Assembly: GCA_947485425.1 (NCBI GenBank)
Contig: CANKSK010000079.1
Coordinates: 1 to 5,886 of the forward strand
Length of the DNA stretch: 5,886 nt
Reading direction: 5' to 3'
Origin: Bacteroidota bacterium
GTDB taxonomy: Bacteria; Bacteroidota; Bacteroidia; AKYH767-A; CANKSK01
The notes below the pieces were generated by a model. The model was not told the origin of the DNA. It saw nothing but the letters and a program-made list of their open reading frames with translations, and did not search any database. Below are positions 1-5,886 of the stretch, piece after piece; within the stretch, counting starts at the first letter, position 1; every line of letters begins with the position of its first letter. The translations under genes were made by a program, and so were the position numbers.

Positions 1-72
1 GTTTCAAAATACAGATTTAAAATTCTTTAAATAGCTATAAATCAATAATTTATTATTTTAATTTTTTTTAAA
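1..72. other. AT-rich non-coding sequence downstream of the SRAP gene
   Basis: This stretch is almost entirely A and T and carries no supportable coding frame. It follows the stop codon of the minus-strand SRAP gene. A short inverted repeat (AATAAT at 44-49, ATTATT at 52-57) has only a two-base gap and no G-C pairs, so it would make a very weak hairpin. I do not call it a terminator, although AT-only 3' regions are common in this phylum. What lies beyond base 1 is unknown. Confidence 0.5.
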
Positions 73-810
73 TCAAACTTCTCCGAGTTCAGGAAAAAAG
101 ACCTTTTGGTTTATTTCCGGAATATTTCGATTGAATTTGGGTTGGCTAGCGGATAAGGAAATACTATACGCCTGCATATCCTGATTCGGGTAGGGTTTTA
201 TTAAGGCTTTAATTTTATCCGAACTACTATGGGGGTCTATCCATTCTGCTTCATCTTCAGCCTTTAAAATGAGCGGCATCCTTTTTTTTACATTGTGTAT
301 TTTTTCCATGAGCGGATTTGCCGCAGTAGTGAGAATGCTGAAGGTTTTTTTGATTTCACCGCTTGCATGATCTACCCAGGTGTCATAAATACAAGCCAAT
401 GAAAACAACTCCGTATTTTGAAGGTGAATAAAGTAAGGATATTTTTTTTGGTTATATTCTCTCCATTCATAAAAGCCATTGATTCCCAAAAGGGCTCTTT
501 GCGAGGCGATACATCTTTTATAGGAAGGTTTTTCAAAAACGGTTTCTCCTTTGGCATTCAGGGTTTTGGATTTGATCTCCATAGCAGATTGGGCGTCTTT
601 CATCCAAAATGGAATGAGCCCCCATTCATAAAGGAAGATTCCTGAATGCATAACAAGGGGCAAAAGGGGGTGTGAAAATCCGCTGACAAAATAATAGACC
701 GGCAGGTTTTCAGGTAAATCATTGGCATTTAGATTTTTAGGCAATACAGTTTTGTATCTTTCTGCATATTTTTTGCCTCTTTTTTCTATATATTGGATGT
801 TATAGCACAT
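73..810 (-). CDS. SRAP-domain abasic-site protein (YedK/HMCES family)
   Basis: The product belongs to the SOS-response-associated peptidase (SRAP) family. Family members form a covalent thiazolidine link between Cys2 and an abasic site in single-stranded DNA, protecting it during replication. The 245-residue protein shows the family landmarks: N-terminal MCYN with Cys2, the WGLIPFW segment near 63-69, LNAKGET with the conserved Asn near 85, GFYEW with the catalytic Glu near 115, and IHNVKKRMPLIL with the active-site His near 172. The HNVKKRMP spacing is longer than the HxRMP form of YedK; from memory, this variant occurs in Bacteroidota homologues. An in-frame ATG two codons upstream (814-816) would give MPMCYN, but the chemistry needs Cys exposed after removal of Met1, so the ATG at 808-810 is chosen. 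The gene is divergent from scpA. No SOS box was recognised upstream. The family assignment is firm; the cellular role is by homology. Confidence 0.93.
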   Translation of the reverse strand: MCYNIQYIEKRGKKYAERYKTVLPKNLNANDLPENLPVYYFVSGFSHPLLPLVMHSGIFLYEWGLIPFWMKDAQSAMEIKSKTLNAKGETVFEKPSYKRCIASQRALLGINGFYEWREYNQKKYPYFIHLQNTELFSLACIYDTWVDHASGEIKKTFSILTTAANPLMEKIHNVKKRMPLILKAEDEAEWIDPHSSSDKIKALIKPYPNQDMQAYSISLSASQPKFNRNIPEINQKVFFPELGEV

Positions 811-916
811 GGGCATGTAAGATGATAAAAATTTTTGAATGAAGCTTGTCTTTTGGGTTTAAAAATCGAGGTGGATTCTTATAAAAAGGTATTATGGGAG
901 GAAATGCATTTTTTTT

Positions 917-941
917 AGTCTAAAATGGCCTGTTTTAGACT
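917..941. repeat. Perfect 9-bp inverted repeat, candidate operator
   Basis: The arms AGTCTAAAA (917-925) and TTTTAGACT (933-941) are exact reverse complements separated by the 7-base spacer TGGCCTG. The repeat lies in the divergent promoter region and its centre (929) is about 25 bp upstream of the middle of the TACCTTTG element, so it would cover the -33 zone of the scpA promoter. Neither strand has a U-run directly after the hairpin, which argues against an intrinsic terminator. A binding site for a dimeric regulator is the simplest reading. That function is inferred; the symmetry itself is seen directly. Confidence 0.5.
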
Positions 942-949
942 TGAAATTC

Positions 950-957
950 TACCTTTG
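950..957 (+). promoter_or_regulatory. Candidate Bacteroidota -7 promoter element for scpA
   Basis: TACCTTTG matches the Bacteroidota primary-sigma -7 consensus TAnnTTTG at all six defined positions. Transcription would begin a few bases after 957, leaving a leader of roughly 20-25 nt before the scpA ATG at 988. The -33 TTG/TTTG element is poor: only CTG at 930-932 lies at a suitable distance, and it falls within the inverted repeat. A weak -33 under a palindrome would suit a regulated promoter, but this is inference. Confidence 0.45.
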
Positions 958-987
958 CATTTCAGTGTTTTCTCAATTCCTAAACCC

Positions 988-1767
988 ATGTTGCCAGAAG
1001 CAGGTTTCGAAATAAAATTGCCGCAGTTTGAAGGACCTTTCGATTTGCTCCTGTTTTTTATAGAAAGGGATGAGTTGGATATTCATAATATTCCAATAGC
1101 CACCATTACCAATGATTTTCTGGATTATCTCAGGCACATGCAATCGATGAATATTGAGCTTGCAAGTGAGTTTATCTTGGTGGCAGCTACTTTGATGCGA
1201 ATCAAATCAAAGTTGTTATTGCCTCGTTATCAGGTAGATGAGGAGGGCAATGAAATCGATCCGCGTAAAGATTTGATAGAGCAGTTGATTGCCTATAAGA
1301 AGTTTAAAGCGGCTGTAGAAGACATGAATATTCTTGCTGAAAACCGACTGCAAAGGGAAGCAAGAGGGAATATAGGAAAGGAACTGCAGAGTATATTGGC
1401 AAACAGCAGTCAGGCCGATGAATTGCAGAATCTATCCCTTTTTAAGTTGTTAAGTACCTTTGAAAAGGTAATGAATCGCTTTAACAGTGGCGAAAATAAA
1501 TTTACCCACACCATCATTCAATATGCATATTCAATAGAGGGCCAAAAGTCATATGTTACCGACCTAATTGATAAAAATGGAAGTGCGGCTTTTACAGAAA
1601 TGCTTTATGAATGTAAGGATAAGTATCAGGTAGTATTTACTTTCCTGGCTATTTTGGAACTATTGGCAGAACAAATACTGACCATCACTATCGGTAGCGG
1701 GTTTAATAATTTTTGGCTGAAACGATTGGGTACTGAGGAATCAACTGTTTCTGAGGAGGATCATTAG
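988..1767 (+). CDS. scpA: Segregation and condensation protein A (ScpA)
   Basis: ScpA is the kleisin subunit that bridges the heads of the SMC dimer and binds ScpB in the bacterial condensin complex, which compacts and segregates the nucleoid. The 259-residue product has the diagnostic N-terminal segment FEGPFDLLL (14-22) followed by IERDELDIHNIPIA, the helix ASEFILVAATLMRIKSKLLLPR in two halves (59-68 and 69-80), a charged middle region, and a C-terminal winged-helix-like part (about 170-235, including VVFTFLAILELLAEQ). The length is normal for the family. The ATG at 988 is preferred over the in-frame ATG at 925: it places the conserved region at the usual distance from the N-terminus, and the upstream ATG precedes a likely promoter element and lies in an inverted repeat. 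scpB is not adjacent. The next gene follows after 15-39 bp, so co-transcription is likely. Confidence 0.93.
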   Translation: MLPEAGFEIKLPQFEGPFDLLLFFIERDELDIHNIPIATITNDFLDYLRHMQSMNIELASEFILVAATLMRIKSKLLLPRYQVDEEGNEIDPRKDLIEQLIAYKKFKAAVEDMNILAENRLQREARGNIGKELQSILANSSQADELQNLSLFKLLSTFEKVMNRFNSGENKFTHTIIQYAYSIEGQKSYVTDLIDKNGSAAFTEMLYECKDKYQVVFTFLAILELLAEQILTITIGSGFNNFWLKRLGTEESTVSEEDH

Positions 1768-1806
1768 CAGTCTTTGAATACCATGGAAAATATAAAAAAA
1801 CATAAT

Positions 1807-2952
1807 ATGAAATTTGCAACCAAGGCCATACATGCCGGTATAGAACCTGATCCCTCTACGGGAGCAGTCATGACACCGATATTTCAAACCTCTACCTATG
1901 CACAGCAGGGAATCGGAAAGCATAAAGGGTATGAATATTCCAGAACCCATAATCCCACCCGTACGGTATTGCAAAATAATTTGGCTGCTCTTGAAAATGC
2001 CAAACATGGTCTTTGCTTTAGCAGTGGCATGGGTGCCATTGATACCATCATCAAGCTCTTGAATCCGGGTGATGAAGTTGTGGCTACCAATGATTTGTAT
2101 GGAGGAACCTACCGCATTTTTACCAAAATATTTGAGCGCTATGGGATTAAATGCCATTTCACGCCTATTCAGGAGCCTGCGGCAATAGAAAAATTTATCA
2201 ATTCAAATACCAAAATGGTATGGATTGAAACCCCTACAAACCCGATGCTTAATATTATTGATATAGAAGGGGTATGTAAAATCGCCAAAAAATATCAGAT
2301 AAAGGTAGTGGTAGATAATACTTTCGCCACGCCATACCTTCAAAACCCTTTGGATTTGGGAGCGGATATTGTTACCCACTCGGTAACGAAATACCTTGGT
2401 GGTCATTCGGATTTGGTAATGGGCGCATTGGTGGTGAATGACGATGACCTTGCTGAGCAGTTGGCTTTTATTCAAAACAGTTGCGGTGCAACTCCCGGTC
2501 CGCAAGATTGTTTCCTTGCTTTGCGCGGGATTAAAACCTTGCATTTGCGTATGGATGCCCATTGCAAAAATGGAGAAATCATCGCTCATTTTTTGAGAAA
2601 CCACCCTGCCATTGACAAGGTGTACTGGCCTGGTTTTGCTGATCATCCAAATCACCACATTGCAGCACAGCAAATGCGTGGGTTTGGAGGGATGATGTCC
2701 TTTACACTGCGTGAAAATAGACTCGAAAACGCCATGAAAATCGTGGAAAATGTAAAGCTCTTTCAATTGGCAGAATCTTTAGGAGGGGTTGAATCTTTAA
2801 TAGGACATCCTGCAACGATGACTCATGCTTCGATTCCTAAGGAAGAGCGGGAAAAATCCGGAATTGTGGATTCATTGATTCGATTGAGTGTAGGCATAGA
2901 AGATGCGGAAGATTTGACGGAAGATTTGCGAAATGCGCTTGGATTTTTGTAA
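1807..2952 (+). CDS. Cystathionine gamma-synthase/gamma-lyase family PLP enzyme
   Basis: The product is a fold-type I, PLP-dependent enzyme of the Cys/Met metabolism family, acting in the cytosol on cystathionine or O-acylhomoserine substrates in transsulfuration. In the 381-residue form, the family landmarks are Tyr44 and Arg46 (YSRTHNPTR) that reach the neighbouring subunit's cofactor, the SSGMGAI phosphate-binding turn near 72-78, Tyr98 (LYGG) stacking on PLP, Asp170 (VVVDNTFATP), the Schiff-base Lys195 (SVTKYLGGHSD), and Arg359 (LIRLSVG) for the substrate carboxylate. LAESLGGVESLI resembles both the synthase and lyase branches, including the conserved Glu329, so the exact reaction cannot be settled by eye. 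The ATG at 1807 follows an A-rich leader and gives MKFATKAIHAG, the usual family N-terminus; in-frame starts at 1783 (ATG) and 1774 (TTG) are possible. The SDR gene begins 2 bp after its stop. Confidence 0.92.
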   Translation: MKFATKAIHAGIEPDPSTGAVMTPIFQTSTYAQQGIGKHKGYEYSRTHNPTRTVLQNNLAALENAKHGLCFSSGMGAIDTIIKLLNPGDEVVATNDLYGGTYRIFTKIFERYGIKCHFTPIQEPAAIEKFINSNTKMVWIETPTNPMLNIIDIEGVCKIAKKYQIKVVVDNTFATPYLQNPLDLGADIVTHSVTKYLGGHSDLVMGALVVNDDDLAEQLAFIQNSCGATPGPQDCFLALRGIKTLHLRMDAHCKNGEIIAHFLRNHPAIDKVYWPGFADHPNHHIAAQQMRGFGGMMSFTLRENRLENAMKIVENVKLFQLAESLGGVESLIGHPATMTHASIPKEEREKSGIVDSLIRLSVGIEDAEDLTEDLRNALGFL

Positions 2953-2954
2953 AC

Positions 2955-3674
2955 ATGATTAGGTGTTACATAACAGGCACGAGCCGGGGAATAGGAAAGG
3001 CGCTTGCCCTCAGCTTGCTGGAAGACGCACAGTTTATGGTAACCGGAATTTCTCGCCATTGTTCCATTCATCACCCCAGGTATAAGCATGTGTATGCAGA
3101 TCTTTCTTCTGAGAAAGGATTAGAGGAGGTGCAGTTTGATGTCAGTGAAGCTTTAGATCAGGTTATTCTGGTTAATAATTCCGGCGAACTGGGAGAGATG
3201 AAGCATGTTGGTGATTTCAGCGAAGAACTTTTTGTCCGGACGATATTTTTAAATTTAACAGCCCCATGTTTATTGATAAATCGTTTTGTACAATCTTTTA
3301 AAGCCTTTTCCGTTAAAAAAACGATCATCAATATCAGTTCAGGAGCGGGAAAAAATCCTGTGGATGGTTGGAGTAGCTATTGCACAAGCAAGGCGGGTAT
3401 AGATATGTTCAGCAGGGTGGCAGATGTAGAGTTTGGCCTAAAAAAATCCGATATAAAAATATACTCCATAGCTCCTGGAATGGTGGATACAGAAATGCAG
3501 GAGCGTATCAGAAAAACGGATGAACAACATTTCAGTAGGAAAGAAGAATTCATCAGCTACCATGAAAATAATGCCCTAGCAGATCCCCATTTGGTTGCAA
3601 AGAAGTTTTTCGCTATCTTGGCGGGGCTTTTTGTACCTGAAAAAGTTGTTTTCTCATTAAGCGAATTTAAATAA
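2955..3674 (+). CDS. SDR-family oxidoreductase, sepiapterin/benzil reductase-like
   Basis: This 239-residue protein is a classical short-chain dehydrogenase/reductase, an NAD(P)H-dependent cytosolic enzyme with a Rossmann fold. The cofactor motif TGTSRGIG spans 7-14, and Arg11 in it favours NADPH. NNSG (74-77) replaces the usual NNAG. Asn100, Ser129 (NISSGAG), Tyr142 and Lys146 (YCTSK) form the catalytic tetrad, and APGMVDTEM (173-181) follows. The TGTSRGIG start, the NNSG variant and the overall length recall sepiapterin reductase and bacterial benzil reductase, but the substrate cannot be deduced from sequence alone. The ATG lies 2 bp after the stop of the PLP enzyme gene, so translational coupling within one mRNA is likely. 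No pathway link to transsulfuration is evident. Confidence 0.88.
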   Translation: MIRCYITGTSRGIGKALALSLLEDAQFMVTGISRHCSIHHPRYKHVYADLSSEKGLEEVQFDVSEALDQVILVNNSGELGEMKHVGDFSEELFVRTIFLNLTAPCLLINRFVQSFKAFSVKKTIINISSGAGKNPVDGWSSYCTSKAGIDMFSRVADVEFGLKKSDIKIYSIAPGMVDTEMQERIRKTDEQHFSRKEEFISYHENNALADPHLVAKKFFAILAGLFVPEKVVFSLSEFK

Positions 3675-3713
3675 AATTATTCTTTTATAAATCCATATCA
3701 AACCTTCACATTC

Positions 3714-5813
3714 ATGAACAAAAGTAGAATTTTACTTGCTATTTTATTTTGCTTCTCCATTTCTTTACAGAAGGGCTTCGCGCAGCAAAATATCATCAAA
3801 TGTTTTTCTGAAGAAAACTTTAGGGAGCAAGCAGCAAAGGATCCTTCCTTGATTAAAAAAAGACAGCAGCTGGAAACACAGATGGCTGAAAATTCTGCAA
3901 AGCCTATGAATATTCACACAGGGCCTTATGTAATTCCTACTGTTGTGCATATTATTCACGAAGGTGGCGATGAAAATATATCAAAGGCACAGGTTTTGGA
4001 TCAGCTGAGAATCATGAATGAAGACTTTAGAAAAATGAATCCTGATACGGTGAATATACCTGCACCGTGGAAAACGGTTGCCGCAGATTGTAACATGGAA
4101 TTTCGTTTGGCTCAAAAAGATCCAAGTGGAAACTGCACCGATGGAATTAATCGGGTTTTTTCACACCTTACCAATAATGCCAGAGACAATGTAAAATCTG
4201 TAATTCAGTGGGATAACACCAAATATTTCAATATATGGATTGTGAAAAGTATTGACGGTGGCGGCAGCGGAGGAGGAATCGTTCTTGGATTTTCATCTTT
4301 TCCTGGATTAGATCCAGCAAAAGATGGTATTGTCATCCGTTCGGATTGTTTTGGAAGTATTGGAACGGTGGTTGCTGCAAACTATGACAAATGGGGAAGA
4401 ACACCTACCCATGAAGTAGGGCATTTTATGAATCTGTTTCATATATGGGGAGATGATAATGGTGCTTGTTCCGGCACAGATTATGTTACTGATACCCCGA
4501 ATGAAGGGGACCAACATTTTGGATGTGGAACTTTTCCAATTTATGACAATTGCAGTCCTACCTATCCTGGTATTATGTTTATGAATTATATGGATTACAG
4601 TGATGGCAATTGTGTGAATATGTTTACCCAAGGGCAAAAGACAAGAATAACAACTACATTGAATGGAACAAGAAGTAAATTGTGGTCTGCTGCCAATTTA
4701 GTAGCTACAGGAACCGATGGCAGTGCTGCGGTTGATTGCATTCCAAAGGCGGAATTTATGAGCAGTGGAGATATGATTTGTGAAGGGGATTCGGTTACTT
4801 TTACAGATAAAAGCTGGCATGGTCTCCCCACTTCTTGGAGCTGGAGTTTCCCAGGAGGAACGCCTTCCTCTTCTACTTCCGCTACACAGGTTGTAAAATA
4901 TAATACTGCAGGAAGTTATAGTGTGAGCCTGACAGTCTCTAATAATGCCGGTACCAATACCATAACAAAAGATGCAAAAATTTATGTAAGCGCTACCAAT
5001 GCGATTGTTCAGGATACGCTAAGTTATTATGAAACATATGATGTTACCAGAGTTCCTGGTCCAGATTGGACTGTAAAAAATGATGCAACAGGTCCTACAT
5101 GGAAAAAAACACTCATTTCAAATAGCGATAGTGCCATGCGTATATCCGCTTATGCAGCAAATGTTTTGTATGAAGTTGACGAAATGATTAGTCCAAGTGT
5201 CAACTTAACCAAGATGCCATCACCTATGTTGAAATTTAGTTTGGCATATGTTCGTAAGACGGTATCAACCAATTCAGATGATATATTAAAAGTATTTGTG
5301 TCTTCTGATTGCGGTAAAACCTGGACACAGCGATATAGTAAATCCGGAACATTATTGGCTACTGCTGCTGTAAAGGGAGGATTCTTTGCCCCTACTTCAT
5401 CAGAATGGCGTACAGAAACGGTGAGTCTTGCTACCGTTCAGAACAAGCCAAGCGTTAGGATTAAATTTCAATTCGCAGGAGGTGCAGAAAGCAACAATAT
5501 TTATATCAATGATTTTAAAATTTATAGCAATACCGTTGGTATCGAAAATATTTCAAGCGAAGACATCGAATACGAAGTGTATCCCAATCCATCCAAAGGA
5601 AATACACAAGTTCATTTTAATATGCCATTCTCTGGAACATCAAGTGTAATCATTCATGATGTATTGGGTAGGGAGTTGTGGAATAGCAATGAACAAAAAC
5701 GATCTATAGGTTCATATCAAATTCCTATTGATTTGAATTTGAAAAGTGGAATGTATTTTGTTTCCTTGCGAATCAATGAAAAACGCTTTGTAAAAAAATT
5801 ACTTGTTGAATAA
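3714..5813 (+). CDS. Secreted M43-family zinc metalloprotease with PKD and T9SS sorting domain
   Basis: This is a 699-residue exported protease of the pappalysin/cytophagalysin (M43) branch of the metzincins. Residues 1-23 form a signal peptide (basic start, hydrophobic core, likely cleavage after GFA before QQ). A short propeptide-like region precedes the catalytic domain (about 70-330), which carries HEVGHFMNLFH at 233-243: His233, His237 and His243 as zinc ligands and Glu234 as general base. The Met-turn is NYMDY at 291-295. Cysteines at 126, 141, 211, 252, 271, 280 and 300 could form disulfides outside the cell. A PKD domain (about 342-426, with WSWSFPGG and AGSYSVSLTVSN) follows, then a probable beta-sandwich (about 430-606), and a type A T9SS sorting domain (618-699, beginning YEVYPNPSKG and ending in the KKLLVE region) for outer-membrane export and removal or anchoring. 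The start is the only ATG fitting the signal peptide. Proteolytic target unknown. Confidence 0.93.
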   Translation: MNKSRILLAILFCFSISLQKGFAQQNIIKCFSEENFREQAAKDPSLIKKRQQLETQMAENSAKPMNIHTGPYVIPTVVHIIHEGGDENISKAQVLDQLRIMNEDFRKMNPDTVNIPAPWKTVAADCNMEFRLAQKDPSGNCTDGINRVFSHLTNNARDNVKSVIQWDNTKYFNIWIVKSIDGGGSGGGIVLGFSSFPGLDPAKDGIVIRSDCFGSIGTVVAANYDKWGRTPTHEVGHFMNLFHIWGDDNGACSGTDYVTDTPNEGDQHFGCGTFPIYDNCSPTYPGIMFMNYMDYSDGNCVNMFTQGQKTRITTTLNGTRSKLWSAANLVATGTDGSAAVDCIPKAEFMSSGDMICEGDSVTFTDKSWHGLPTSWSWSFPGGTPSSSTSATQVVKYNTAGSYSVSLTVSNNAGTNTITKDAKIYVSATNAIVQDTLSYYETYDVTRVPGPDWTVKNDATGPTWKKTLISNSDSAMRISAYAANVLYEVDEMISPSVNLTKMPSPMLKFSLAYVRKTVSTNSDDILKVFVSSDCGKTWTQRYSKSGTLLATAAVKGGFFAPTSSEWRTETVSLATVQNKPSVRIKFQFAGGAESNNIYINDFKIYSNTVGIENISSEDIEYEVYPNPSKGNTQVHFNMPFSGTSSVIIHDVLGRELWNSNEQKRSIGSYQIPIDLNLKSGMYFVSLRINEKRFVKKLLVE

Positions 5814-5822
5814 TATATTATT
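5809..5822 (+). terminator. Weak AT-only palindrome after the protease gene
   Basis: AATAATATATTATT is a perfect 14-bp palindrome overlapping the protease stop codon (TAA, 5811-5813) and followed by TTATTTTT. The position and the downstream T-rich tract resemble a terminator, but the stem has no G-C pairs and no real loop, so termination here is only a weak possibility. Confidence 0.2.
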
Positions 5823-5855
5823 TTATTTTTATCAAAATCACATAAGCCTTCTATC

Positions 5856-5886
5856 ATGAATGTATTAAAATTTCGAATACTGTCAA
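5856..5886 (+). CDS. Start of a gene cut by the window edge
   Basis: An ATG at 5856 opens a frame reading MNVLKFRILS before the sequence ends. It lies 42 bp after the protease stop, on the same strand, after an A/T-rich leader like the one before the protease. Basic residues followed by hydrophobic ones would fit the beginning of a signal peptide, but ten codons are too few to judge. The product is not identifiable, and a chance ATG cannot be excluded. Confidence 0.4.
   Translation, partial: MNVLKFRILS

Larger units (their letters stand above)
811..987. promoter_or_regulatory. Divergent intergenic region between the SRAP gene and scpA
   Basis: This 177-bp region separates two divergently transcribed genes and must hold both promoters. 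On the plus strand it contains a perfect inverted repeat (917-941) followed by a TACCTTTG -7 element (950-957). On the minus strand the best promoter-like match is TACCTTTT, seven of eight to TAnnTTTG, at about 882-889, with no convincing -33 partner. A reading frame open from the ATG at 925 runs into scpA, but it starts inside the inverted repeat and upstream of the -7 element, so it is treated as non-coding leader. Confidence 0.6.

Noticed and set aside
44..57. AATAAT/ATTATT inverted repeat downstream of the SRAP gene as a terminator
   Set aside because: The loop would be two bases and the stem has only A-T pairs; such repeats are expected by chance in sequence this AT-rich.
418..645. Plus-strand open frame antisense to the SRAP gene
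   Set aside because: It lies wholly within a well-supported minus-strand gene and its translation shows no recognisable domain.
882..889. Minus-strand TACCTTTT as the SRAP promoter
   Set aside because: It misses one consensus position and lacks a -33 TTG at a suitable distance, so it is mentioned only as the best weak match.
1741..2157. Minus-strand open frame across the scpA/PLP-enzyme junction
   Set aside because: It overlaps two supported plus-strand genes and has no recognisable protein features.
2203..2766. Long minus-strand open frame (187 codons) inside the PLP enzyme gene
   Set aside because: It is antisense to a gene with intact family motifs throughout, and its translation shows no domain or plausible composition.
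3675..3713. Separate promoter in the 39-bp gap before the protease gene
   Set aside because: No TAnnTTTG match is present in the gap; a promoter inside the end of the SDR gene or readthrough cannot be distinguished by eye.
4254..4280. Glycine-rich DGGGSGGG run (residues 181-188) in the protease as a repeat element
   Set aside because: It sits where M43 proteins have a variable glycine-containing loop before the active site and is not repeated elsewhere in the window.
4308..4637. Minus-strand open frame opposite the protease active-site region
   Set aside because: It mirrors the conserved M43 coding sequence; repeated Ile/His-rich runs are what the reverse complement of that region gives.

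Overview
The window looks like ordinary chromosomal DNA from a member of the Bacteroidota, probably a Chitinophagales-, Saprospiria- or Sphingobacteriia-like lineage (the rank below phylum is a guess). The evidence is an AT-rich genome, A/T-rich leaders with no Shine-Dalgarno motif, a -7 promoter element of the Bacteroidota form TAnnTTTG, and a secreted protease ending in a type IX secretion (T9SS) C-terminal sorting domain, which is essentially confined to this phylum.

Layout. Bases 1-72 are AT-rich sequence downstream of a minus-strand SRAP-domain gene (73-810), whose product shields abasic sites in single-stranded DNA. A divergent intergenic region (811-987) holds a perfect 9-bp inverted repeat directly upstream of a Bacteroidota-type -7 element. 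From there three genes run on the plus strand with very short gaps and probably form one transcription unit: scpA (condensin kleisin), a PLP-dependent cystathionine gamma-synthase/lyase-type enzyme, and a short-chain dehydrogenase of the sepiapterin/benzil reductase type. After 39 bp comes a large plus-strand gene for a secreted M43-family (pappalysin/cytophagalysin-like) zinc metalloprotease with a signal peptide, a PKD domain, a probable beta-sandwich domain and a T9SS sorting domain. The last 31 bases appear to open another plus-strand gene that is cut by the window edge.

How the genes relate. The scpA, sulfur amino-acid enzyme and SDR genes share no pathway; their closeness suggests co-transcription, not a dedicated system. 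scpB is not beside scpA here. The protease is an exported effector of the T9SS. I found no convincing undescribed system, CRISPR array, RNA gene or mobile element. The most useful observations are the inverted repeat at the divergent promoter, two start-site corrections (SRAP and ScpA) that rest on mechanism or promoter position, and the protease's active-site and domain layout.
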